This document shows positions 10,912-21,200 of a stretch of DNA of 64,000 bases, one piece after another (within the stretch, counting starts at the first letter, position 1; the number at the start of each line of letters is the position of its first letter). Source of the DNA: Butyriboletus loyo. Lineage: Eukaryota > Basidiomycota > Agaricomycetes > Boletales > Boletaceae. Made by a program: the position numbers and the translations under genes. The stretch lies in contig JBBPSI010000063.1 of the NCBI GenBank assembly GCA_038093515.1, positions 1-64,000 on the forward strand, in the 5' to 3' direction. The notes under the pieces are model-generated. The model did not search any database. It was given only the letters and a program-made list of their open reading frames with translations, and was not told the DNA's origin.

Positions 10912-11262
10912 TGTTATAATTGTATATCTTATAACAGACTTTTGCACTTTGAACTTCACCATTTCTCTTTCAAAGGTCATGTGACTCAGTGCATGTGATC
11001 GTGGGATTATACATGTGACCAAAGGCTGACTAAGTGTATGACATCATGCCTCATGTATTTAATCTCCGTCTGTCTTCTCTTCTTTCTAATCACCATCACT
11101 TCTATTTAATCTCCATTGACCCTGTGCTTCTACTCATATGTACTTGTATAGTAATTAGTCTCATGCACTGCTTGGTCTGTGTGCATTCCCTTGTAATATA
11201 TAAGGCTTGTGGTTTGGGCTAGGATTCCCTAGCTTTAACCACTTGTCTATTTGCTGGCAACA
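10912..11262 (+). repeat. LTR family copy 2, with adjacent 5' leader
   Basis: Starts TGTTATAATTG and ends GCTGGCAACA, giving TG...CA ends over 351 bp. A TATA-like TATATAAG precedes a GGCTTGTGG initiation-type region. The following ~130 bp (11263-11400, starting GTTGAGGATTAAGG) is also shared with copy 3 on the other strand. Together these fix the orientation: promoter to the right, internal region from 11263 on. Confidence 0.8.
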
Positions 11263-11886
11263 GTTGAGGATTAAGGTCTTAGCTCCTTCTCTACCATTGC
11301 CAGTACTTTGTGTAGTACTGCAACTGGAGTTTACTGCCTGTGGAAAATAGTATTCAGCCTAGCATTGTCTGGTTGTTGCTGTCATAACACAAGGATAAAC
11401 TACATGAGTTCATTGAGGCCCTTCCACACAGTGTATGCTGGACAAGTACTCAAATTGAACTTGAAGGCTATTGCTTGATCCATCCAATCAACCTCATTTA
11501 TTATGATGGCTTGGAAGCAGCCATCCATGTCAATAGCATGCAATCCTGTATTTGCAAACCACATGTCATTTGATCCCAATATCATCTACAATGGTGTGGA
11601 ATGAGAGTTTGGGGAATTTGTCACAGGGCACTATTCCTTCATTCTCCAGGTATGGTCATTTATTTACATGTCATCTTGTTGCCTCAAATGCTCATCTTGT
11701 GTGCAGAATGCCCTTCCTGAAGGAGCTACCATTTTTCCTATCATTCTGGCTTCCAACAAAACACCCATAATAACTCATAGTGGTGGATTAGAAATGCACC
11801 CACTATTTCTAACCCTTGGCAACATCTACTCTGAAGTGTGCATGAAAGCGACTGCACATGCCTGGATTTGCATTGGGTTCATGTCC
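11263..11886. other. Retroelement leader and unidentified sequence
   Basis: The first ~130 bp is the conserved leader after LTR copy 2. The rest holds short open frames on both strands (for example 11585-11400 minus) that I cannot assign. Confidence 0.4.
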
Positions 11887-12200
11887 ATGGAGCTGAGTGG
11901 GCCCAAATTGGGGTGGTGAGATGGGGCCAATTGGATTGAGTGGGCCTAGTATGGGGGTGTTGGAGTCAGAGCCATGGAGTCGAGTGGGCCCAAATTGGGG
12001 TGGTGATATTGGGCTGATGGATGTGGATTAGCCCAGGATGGGGGTATTGGAGTTAGGCTCATGGAATCAAGTGCGCTGGAATCAGGGTGGTGAGATTGGG
12101 CCAATAGGAGCAGGTGGGCCCAGCAATGGAGCATTGTGGTTGGGCCAATGGAATTGGGTAGGTCCAACATCTATGTGGTCACACTGGACCAATCACCTCC
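11887..12200. repeat. Tandem repeat, 87-bp unit
   Basis: The phrase ATGGA..(C/T)(G/A)AGTG recurs at 11887, 11974, 12061 and 12148, exactly 87 bp apart. There are three full diverged units and part of a fourth. Each unit carries GGGCCCAAATTGGGGTGGTG-like and GGGGGTRTTGGAGT-like blocks. Because 87 is a multiple of three, the minus strand stays open across it (repeats of LDSMxLTPxPP). No gene could be assigned. Confidence 0.85.
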
Positions 12201-12549
12201 ACCCTACCCAGGAGTAGGCATGCAGGTCAGACTGATGGGCTCAGCTCAACCTCACACACCATCCCAAGCCCAATCCCTAGCTGGGCCACAGTTCTCAGAC
12301 TGACTGCTCATGAGATGCTTCTGAGGAAGATCCATGTGATCCATGATGCCATCATTGTACAAGGGAATAATATTGTATTCCAAGTAGATATCAACAAATG
12401 TATAATGCCTTATCAAGGCATTTGTTACACAAGCAACACATGGTCGAATGCCAGTATGAATACTCTTTCACAAGTGGTCCAATGACAGTTGCAGGTCTAC
12501 ACAAAGACCTGGCAAGATGTAATCAAGGAGTTCTAGCTTAGCCCTCAAC

Positions 12550-12963
12550 TATTGCCAGCGAATAGACAAGTGGTTAAAACTAGGGAATCCTAGTCTAACC
12601 ATGAGCCTTTATATATTGTACAGATGTGCGCACAGACCAAGCTGTGCATGAGATGATCTACTATACATGGCTAGACTACAGGGTCGATGGGGATCAAAAA
12701 GAAGAGAAGCGCAGCGGTGATTAATCACATGAGGCGCGGCGATCAAAGAGAAGAGAAGTAAACGGAGATTAAATACATGTGTCGTGACGTCATAGAGTCT
12801 AGGCCTAGTCTAGACCATGACATCATATGCTTAGTCAGCAGGAGATCACATGTAAGTTCCCATGATCATGTGCGCTTTGTCACGTGACCTTTGAAAGTGA
12901 AGTTGAAGCAAAACGACTAAGTCCAAAACTGAAAGTGTACGAGTAAATGTTGTGATTATAACA
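12550..12963 (-). repeat. LTR family copy 3, with adjacent leader
   Basis: Inverted relative to copy 2. It ends ATTATAACA at 12963; its other end (TATTGCC at 12550) has a decayed TG/CA terminus. The TATATAAAGG promoter box is conserved. The leader to its left (about 12549-12420) matches the leader of copy 2. It interrupts the Tc1/mariner element on its right. Confidence 0.8.
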
Positions 12964-13496
12964 GGTAGAAGTAAGCTTAGAAGGACAGCCAGCATGAAGC
13001 TTCTCCTTGTCAGGTTGGATCTCTTGGAGTACCCTAGCCACAGTAGACTTCCCTAGGCCAGTCTGGGAGGCAATCTTCCTAGTTGAAAGGCCCAGAAAGG
13101 AGAGAGAGATAATATTTTATCTTAGAGAGGTGGAAATGGATTTCATGGTGATGGTGAGAAAATAAACATAGGAGGATGTTATATATGTTGGCTGATACTC
13201 AGTTACATAAAGGTGACATAATAGGACCATTTATGGATGTATGTAATGATGTTACAGCATCTAGGGTCTAATATATGTGATCAAAACTTAAAGTCAAAAA
13301 ACTGTCCACATGACCTGTTATTTTAAAATAGCTGACATTCCATCAAACCTTACCATATTGCCTGATTCCTGGGCCAATAGAAGGCCAAGAGTGGGTACCT
13401 TATTTCATACACCCACCACCTAGGGTTAGGATCAGGGGTTATTGCATTGAGTGATATTTAATGTAAAACATGCAGACAGTTTTTTGAGCCACTGTA
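12964..13496 (-). mobile_element. Tc1/mariner element, 5' part with transposase N-terminus
   Basis: The element end is at 13496 (TACAGTGGCTCAAA on the minus strand). About 350 bp inside it an ATG at 13146 opens MKSISTSLR, then a TAA. The frame then continues ISLSFLGLSTRKIASQTG and LGKSTVARVLQ, followed by GCPSKLT. This is the helix-turn-helix plus GRPRKLT-type linker of Tc1/pogo-like transposases that binds the terminal repeats. The catalytic DDE part is absent; LTR copy 3 starts at 12963. The element is inactive. Confidence 0.75.
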
Positions 13497-14928
13497 TTCC
13501 CTGAGTCACAGTTGCTCCTCCTTCAGGCAATTCAGCACCCACATCCATCACAAACAATCACTTTGCAATTCTTCTCACTTCCTTCCATCTTCTTTGCTGT
13601 GTTCTGATTGATTCTGACAATTCCATGGTCATCAAGGTTCTGTGTCAAAGTTCTGTGTGTCCAGAAAGTGTTCACTGGTAGGTTCTTTCTTATTTGATCT
13701 CATACTTATTAAATTCTGATTGACTCTTATGACAACCCCTATGCTTATGTACATTCTGTTAACAATTTCCTTGATGTTTCTACTTAGTTTTCACTTTTAG
13801 TCTTTCAAGTCTTGAGAAATGCCCAGACTATAAAAAGGTTATAACTATGACCCAAGATACCACTTTTCAACTTTCCTACTTCTCTGTGTGATCATCTAGT
13901 CACCCTCTGTCCTTGTCCCCTGATCTTCAAGCTATAGTCAATGGATTCTGTCCATCTTCTCACATTTCTGTGTCCTCTCCAGTCCATTCCACAGTGGAGG
14001 AAGTCCAGAATTATGGGATTTCTGTATAGACATCAGTGGAAACAACCTTCCCTGGTGATCCTCTCTTCATTTCCTCTCTACTTCTCATTGGGGTCAATCA
14101 TATCACACCCTTTTCTTTATTTCTTTGCTTTTGATTGAATTGAGTTCTTCCTGTAGCAGGGTTCTTCACTCTCAGTCCTGTCTAGTATCATTCACTGCCC
14201 ATGTGAATCATATGCACCCACCCTGCAGGCCCATTCATCAACACTGCTTTGTGCTTCAGGCAGGCCCTGCCATCAATGTATTCCTAACTCACCCACAGGC
14301 CCACCACAGGGTGCCTGTGTACCAAGTGATATTGTCAACCCAGGGTGGCCATGTGCTACATGACAATGTGACTACATTATGTGTTGGTTGTTAGTAGCTT
14401 GCTGTAGGTGCACAACATGGTATAAGAACAAGATTGATTAGAACTCAGATAAGTTGAGTTCAAAGTACATATACTGACTAACTACACAAGTTATGTAATC
14501 AGTATATTTTATAATACTAATATACATTCAACAAAATGTGGTGATGTAGTGTAGTGAAAGACAACAAAATCCAACAGTTTGTTCCCTGTTACTGGTTTCA
14601 AGAGGTTTCTCATATCATTCAAATGGTCAGAGGTGATACCAATGAGTACAAGTGATCAATTGAATATGGAAGTTTACTGAATTGAATCCGAGTGTTTCAA
14701 TGTGTCCTTATCTGTGCAGTGCAAAACATATACATATGTGTGCTCATAAAGAGTCACTACACTAATACTCGTAATAAAAGCCTCATCCCATACTCGTAGA
14801 CTCCATATCATTACTTGGTAGTGTTGTAAGTTCTAGCATAGACTCTGTTGGCTCAGCTGCCATATGCATGTTCAGGATCATTCGAGGTGTCTGTTCGTTT
14901 GACACAAGTTATTACAACCCATACAGCA
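13497..14928. other. AT-rich spacer at the right edge of the transposon island
   Basis: No supported gene. Short open frames (13941-14138 and 14125-14394, +) have no recognisable motif. CpG is scarce until about 14900, after which base composition returns to that of the neighbouring genes. I take about 14.7-14.9 kb as the island edge. Confidence 0.4.
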
Positions 14929-16115
14929 TCAAAGCATAACGCGACCACGTACTAGAAGAGCGGGCACCACAGGCATCCATCTACAAGGGATAGGTAAGTC
15001 ACGATGAACCGATGGAATCCACCTAGTCCACCAAAATACTTACGGAAAAAGAACGTTGGTGACGACCTGATTGAATAGAAGGTAGAGCATAAAGGCCGAC
15101 AATATACCTGGCAAGGACACACATCATTATGGTATCGTAGCAGGAATGTACTGAACCCACCAGTCACAACGCCGAGCACGATTTTCCCATCTCGAACTAC
15201 GACGGTGGTGACCTTGCTACGTCTAGCGGCAGGCTCCATAAGGTATTTTCCACGATATGTCAGAGATAATAATATGCTCTGCGAAACCATAATGGCGATC
15301 ACTATACACGACGTTGCTGCGGGTGTGTGAAGCACTATGCATCTACCATCAATGGTAGATTTTAAAAAGAAATTTGCCTGGGTAATGATCACCGAAAGGA
15401 CCTCAGAAAATACAAGAACGAATGCGACTACGATGTATCGACGACGTCGCTGGTGTATAGCCCAGACTAGGGGTGCGTAAATTCAATACAACTTTGAATT
15501 TAAAATAGATTGTTCACTTGACTTACTTCGAAGGATCAAGATTGCATCGAGGCACAACTGCAAGAGCAGAAAGGTGACAATTTCAAAAATATATAACACC
15601 TCGCAAGTCGACATAGAGACGGGGAAATATGCGCCGAGAAAGGAGTACCAGATCTGAATGCCACTGTAGATAAGAATTAGCATGCGGAACAAGCTTTCGG
15701 AATGCAACGAGCCGGACATTTGGTTCACCACTCCAAACCACTTTGAGAAGAGGTATATCCACTTGACGTGCCCCCAGCCTGGTTTTCTGACCAAGTAGAT
15801 GTGAATGTTAACTCCTTCGTCGACCCTGATAACTCACGACCATATGTGATCGACTTCGCCGTCTAGAGTGAGAAGAGCATCCCAGAAAACCAGCGCCAGC
15901 GCGCCTCCTTTTCGTGAATCAGTCCAGTCCAAGTAATGTGGAGTTGTCTCTACCGCTGTAGAAAACTCACCAGCGGAAAGATAGGTGGCTTGATAAATGC
16001 GTGGGTTCGGTGCTGGACTCAAAACCAACAATTCGTGTTGCTGGCCCGCAAGCATGATATATGAGATATTATCGTAGTCCGTGGGTGAGCACTGGTCCTC
16101 TGATTGTCCATCCAA
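14929..16115 (-). CDS. DUF6533 family multi-pass membrane protein
   Basis: Agaricomycete family with an N-terminal signature of the form 'Y.ML.....WD.LLT.D.EV..IW' and about seven helices; function unknown. Here ISYIMLAG is split by an intron from LVFWDALLTLDGEVDHIW (about 16040-15840). Later exons give WIYLFSKWFG, an ILIYSGIQIWYSFLGAYF helix, EIVTFLLLQLCLDAIL, YALYGRRRRY, a VVAFVLVFSEVLSV helix and CIVIAIMVSQSILLSLT. The last intron ends at about 14975, giving a C-terminus FPWMPVVPALLVRG with the stop at 14931-14929. No ATG in frame precedes the first exon, so the 5' end (about 16115) is provisional and may need another small exon. Confidence 0.75.
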
Positions 16116-16506
16116 CGATGCGCTCGTGAAGATAGCCTTGATCTCGAGAGTAGTCTCCCGAGGGAAAGAGGTGCTAGGAAGGAAGGTCGTTGGTGTCCTA
16201 GGGTGAATGCGTGCATTTATGAACCGTATATGTCAGCCAGGGGGTTTAGTCATGGCGTTGAAGGTCAGCTCGGGCTACAAAGCGTTTCCGGAGCAATCAG
16301 GATTGACACAATGCCAGATCCGGGACGTAAGCCGACGGATTCCATTGTCACGAGCCGGCGCTTGTCGACTTGTCACCGCATGAAAGTCTATGGGACAAAA
16401 AGGTATGTGGTCCGAGTCCTGGACCGCATGGCATATACTTAGCAGCAGTACATAACATGAAATATGTTTCACGCACTATCCCTTGATGTGACATCCCCTA
16501 CCATCC

Positions 16507-16752
16507 ATGAATGGTGACGACGAGAATGTTTATTCCCCGCCAAGCGCACACCTGATTGCCGAGTGCGAAATTATCACATCAGCAAAGGACTTGCCGAAGA
16601 AAAAGGACCAGAAATCCATTGTCTTGCGTGAAGCAGTTGTAAGGTATATAGCAGGAACTACTCTGAAGCCCTTGAATGGAGCCAAAGTGGTTAGTGAGGA
16701 CGAAGTTGAGTCGACAGGGGCCGCCGACAGCGAGGATGAAGGGGAATTCTAG
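16507..16752 (+). CDS. Small ORF resembling the C-terminal half of a TE-associated domain
   Basis: An 81-codon frame starts MNGDDENVYSPP, then SAKDLPKKKDQ, LREAVVRYIAG and an acidic tail (SEDEGEF). I recall similar 'P.KS.L..K..K...L..AV.RY' segments in abundant Agaricomycete proteins that also carry a 'MKVADLDLQL.WHR' segment. That first half is found on the opposite strand at 17033-17300. It may be a fragment rather than a free gene. Confidence 0.35.
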   Translation: MNGDDENVYSPPSAHLIAECEIITSAKDLPKKKDQKSIVLREAVVRYIAGTTLKPLNGAKVVSEDEVESTGAADSEDEGEF

Positions 16753-17032
16753 GTACTTTATACATTGTTCCATTTATTTCTTCGACATTCTTTATATTTC
16801 CATACATTCTAGAGCATATATTGACCTCGTAGTACACATTCTACTACTAGACTAGCAATCTACAGTACATGTTGACCTCATTGCAGCTATCCTTTACTTT
16901 ATTGAACGCACCATTGAGGTGACCGCGATTTCACGCTTACATAAGCCACACTTTCTTTCTTAGTACGAGTTGCCCCTCCTCATAACAAGGATCGACCTCC
17001 ATCAGAGTGGTCGCGTTTTGATTGCGCCACAC

Positions 17033-17651
17033 TCACACAACTCGTGGCAACATCCCGCCTGTATGAGCACATATGCCTCTGGGGATGAATGGGTCAAAAG
17101 TGCGGTGCCATCGAAGCTGAAGGTCAATATCTGCCACCTTCATCTTTGATATTTCCGCTTCGGTGAGACGAGGCACAACGGCTGCAAGCTTGGCAGTTGC
17201 CGCGTGTGCAGCTTCGCGCTGTGCTTTTCTGCGTTTGTCATCTCCACGATGCTGCTGTGCAAGCCGGTGGTCGTGTTCAACCTATGTAAGGCACCACCTT
17301 CTTTTGGATTGCTGTGCATTCATTGATCTGGCCTTACGACGAAGATATTTTCGTGTGCGTGACCCTAGAAACCTTTTCATGTACAAACCAGTATTGTTTT
17401 TCTTGTTTTTCAGTCTTCAATGCATTGACTTGTGCGAGAGATATGCGTGGTGCGTGCCCGAGAGTCACACAAAGCGTGCCGAGCGCACCCTCGTTATCAT
17501 TGTTCGTGGTCTGCATCCATGCAAATCGACGTTTCCCAGCGGTGGTCTTTGAAATTGTGCCGTCAGGTGCAAATACTAAAGTGAGTCGTTGTTCTTGACG
17601 TGTCAACGACGCGCTGATTACGCTTATGTAATTGCAAACGATCTTAGACAT
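17033..17651 (-). CDS. Unknown protein with KMKVADIDLQLRWHR segment, probably incomplete
   Basis: Exon 1 (17651-about 17339) begins MSKIVCNYISVI. Donor GTAAGGCC and acceptor TACATAG flank an intron at about 17338-17285, but the simple join puts the second exon out of frame, so the exact junction is unresolved. The second exon reads HRLAQQHRGDDKRRKAQREA and TEAEISKMKVADIDLQLRW. It ends HRTFDPFIPRGICAHTGG before the stop at 17033. The basic, Ala-rich helix followed by the WHR motif is of a type I associate with repeated Agaricomycete proteins. Its natural C-terminal half seems to be missing. Confidence 0.4.
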
Positions 17652-18250
17652 CGAGGATGTGTATTTTTCATGTCTGCTTGTATTTATCGAGCGATTTTTA
17701 AAAAAAAACTGCTTCGGAAGGTCACCATCGAAAAGTGAAGCGCGTCAAAACGCGTCCGTTTTCTAATCCGCTCGATAGTTACAATGAGAATAGAAAATAA
17801 ACACCAAGTCTCCCCATAAACTCCTCGTCAAAGTGATGCGTTCCGTCTGTAGCGTGAACAACATTCTTGAACAAGTTTTTTCCAGTCATACACACCCGAA
17901 CGAGCGGACTTTGAAGTTCGCAGGGAGTTGCCTCTCCCCGCTCGTTATTTTGCCAACGACGGTCCCCATAATATATTGCGTTTGATCTAAATGTCGAGTC
18001 ACGCTAATGTAACACCCAGACTTGTCAAGTTTGTAGTCTACGGGTAAAAATCACGTCAAAAAAGCCATGGTAATGGTCCAAGGTGAATTTGTGCTGCAGA
18101 TATCTATCTCGCAAGGGATGGCAGTATTATTACTCGTATATAGGCTTGCTGTTATACAAAATTTGCGTGCGTCTATACCAACGAGGAAAACAAAGGTCCG
18201 GAAAAAAAAGAGGAAACTCCCCCGCAACACCCCACCAAAAAAATAAAACA
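17652..18250. other. Intergenic, non-coding
   Basis: Contains a T/A-rich run near 17700 and promoter-like AT stretches upstream of the 17651 start. No supported coding or RNA feature was seen. Confidence 0.4.
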
Positions 18251-21200
18251 TCAATGCCTTCGAACAATAGCGATCTGGAAATCCCATCCTCCGACGATAT
18301 ACTTGACCTCCACCAGTCTACGGATCTCACGCCATCCACTGCTCACCTCGTCGACATCCTTGATGTCCGTCACGACGTAGATAAAGTCGGCAGGAGATAG
18401 CAGAGATCGGAGGAGGGACCCGATCAAGAATGCGATGAGTGCGACGATGAGAATAACTGACAATGGGTACGTCTTCGAAGGTGACGATGTCGGCCTGGTC
18501 GTCGTCGTCGTCGTCACCGTTGATGTGGTCTCTCCTCCCTGTGTCTCATCTTCGACAAGTCCCCCAGGCACCTTTGGGAGGGTGCCAGACGACCGACGGG
18601 ACGATGCAAGAGACGGTGGTCGAGTCTGGGAATGGCTTTTGGCAGACGTCGTCCAGCGCGCGAGAGGATTTGGATAAGCGTTCAAGAAACTTAACAGACC
18701 CCCTGATGACGCAGTAGAAGCAGGTGTTTGTACAGCGTTTCCATTCTCAGGAGAGTCCTGTCGCGACAAACAATAAATGTCAAGGATTCCAGCAACATCC
18801 CCTGGAATATGCTTACAGGATCAGGTGATTTGGCAGGAGATTCTTGCTGTGGACTATCCTCCTCTTGGGTTTTGGGATCGTCGCTCACATCAACGGCTGG
18901 TACGATCGCGGCATCATCCAACATATGGTCCGCGCGTCCAATTGGTACCTTGAGCTCGTCGGGGAACGCGTCTTCGTCGTCAACGGACCTGATAGAGTCG
19001 CAGTCACACATTAATACACAAAAGCTTAAAGTAACTCAACCGGGACCAACACTCACCTCTGTAAAAGTAGCATCTTCGACACCCTGTCATCCTGCAGTTC
19101 ATCACGTCCAAGAGCAGTCAGAGACTCCTTCTCGCTGGCAACTACAACTACAACACCATCCACCCTCGTGATGACGTCACCCCCCTTCTTCGCACAGTCC
19201 TTGTTCTCTGCTTTCTTGCCATTCTCACTGGCACTGGCACTGGCACTGGCACTGGCACTGGCACTGGCACTGGCACTACCAAGTGGTAGGATGTCTATCT
19301 GCACGCCGAACCCCTTCTCTTGTAAATCCATGTACCACTGCGGTTTCGGTAAAGCACCACGTGTCTCGCCAGTCAAAGGATCTTGGACGGTGGATATCTG
19401 ATATTGTGCTGTAGGTATCGTCAACCGCAGCAGGTGGCGCGGAGGCCTGTCTGTGTTCAGTCCAGAAGAGTGCAGTGGAGAAGCGGGGACGGTGTATATA
19501 CTCGTCGAGATCGGGAGGGTACTCGCGTTCGTGGTCGGTGCGGGACTTGGATCCGCGCCAGTGGAACCTGCACTGGACGATGGAACGAGTGAGATACATT
19601 TTGATCCCTCCCGCACGGTCGATGTAATGTTTACATCGTATCCCTCCGGATAAAGCTTCGTGTCAATTACGACCTCGGCGACGATGAGATCCGTAGAGTG
19701 TTTGAGCTCGCCTTTGACAGTAAACGCTGAAGATGAAGATTTGATCCTCTCGCTGGACGGGGAATGTATGGACGCAGAGGAAGCTCTGCGGTGGTTGGAC
19801 GTTGACGGTGACGAAGAGAACTCCGCGCGGCTCGCGGGTTGTTCGTCGGGTGCGTTGAGTGGCGAATTGACCACAGCCTTGTTCGCCCTTGGGGTTGATT
19901 CATCAGCCCTGGTAGTACTGGGGCTAGTGCTCAAGCCGCCTGTCGACATCGTCAAGAAGATTGAGCCGGCATACGCCCTCTCAGCAGGGTCGTATTGAGT
20001 CGTAATCAATGTCCTCTGCTCATCCCTCCTCCTTACCTTCCACGTCGCTGACGATCCGCAGAGCCCAACTGGCACAGCTGCTTCCACAGTTGTACCCGAA
20101 CCCTTGTGCTCTGACAAGACCAACCCTACAGTGGGCAGCCTTACCAAGGGTAGTGGCGACATCCCCTTGATATATGTTTCCACAGCACCCACAGCCCTTG
20201 CTAACCCGGCATTTATCATCGAGGTAATAGTCACCGGAATACTTCCAGCGTGGTCGACTGCGACAACTCTCGTCACCCTCGTCGAAGGGATCGCATAGTT
20301 CTCTGTCGTGTATGGATCAAGCGTCTCGAGGACCCACCCGTCGATGAACACCCGTCCAAGGGGATACGCGCAAGGGTTGTACTTCCCTTGACTAAACGAT
20401 GCCGCGGATTCAGGATGGAAAGAGGCAGCGACGCAGAAGAGGACAACGCGTGTTTCCTGCGAAGATCCTGATTCATTTGGTGAGCTCCCATCTCCGACTT
20501 CCCTATCCAAGCCCGCTGACTGTGGGATCTTCGATCTTGCCAACATGGATGCGACCAAGAATCCCCTATCCCTAAACGGAAACCAGCCCCTTGAAGTAAC
20601 GAACGCTGTATGGCATTTCGCCCCAAATTGCTCCAGAATGGTCGCAGATGTGAATTTGTCGTCCCACGTTTTGCGACATTCGTAAGAGGAAACGATAGAC
20701 GAGACTTCTTCGGCTGATACACCTTCGATGACTTTTTCACCCTTGTGAACGGGTATGAGAGATGAAATCTCGGGGAAGAGTTTGCGTTTGACCGGAAATC
20801 CTGTATCGCTGACAAGCGTCCATCCCTCTTCGGGTCGTGTCTGCAGCTCTCGCAACCAGTGCAAGGCCTCTGCGACATGCTGCATGGGTGGTTTGGATGC
20901 TGATGGATTAACAGCCTCTGTAGTCCCATTACCGCGAGCAGGAGAAATCGCAGCGACCGCATTCTGAGTCGTGCTCGTCGCCTGTTCCATGGCGCTGGAC
21001 CAAAAGCTAGCCAACGGACTAGAGAACTTGGGAGCTGACAACCATGAAGAAGCACCGGTCGAACTCGGCACCTTGGATTCCGGTGGGTCGGGGGTCGAAG
21101 GGGTAGAGGACTCGACACTGCTAGTTGCTGTGTCCTCATGATTTATGTCAGACATTGCTACTCCATCTGCGTCCCACTCGGCACGTCGACGGCGTATGGC

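Noticed and set aside
20273..21139. 288-codon minus frame overlapping the START gene
   Set aside because: Same strand, other frame; Arg/Pro-rich with no motif, whereas the overlapping START frame has clear domain motifs.
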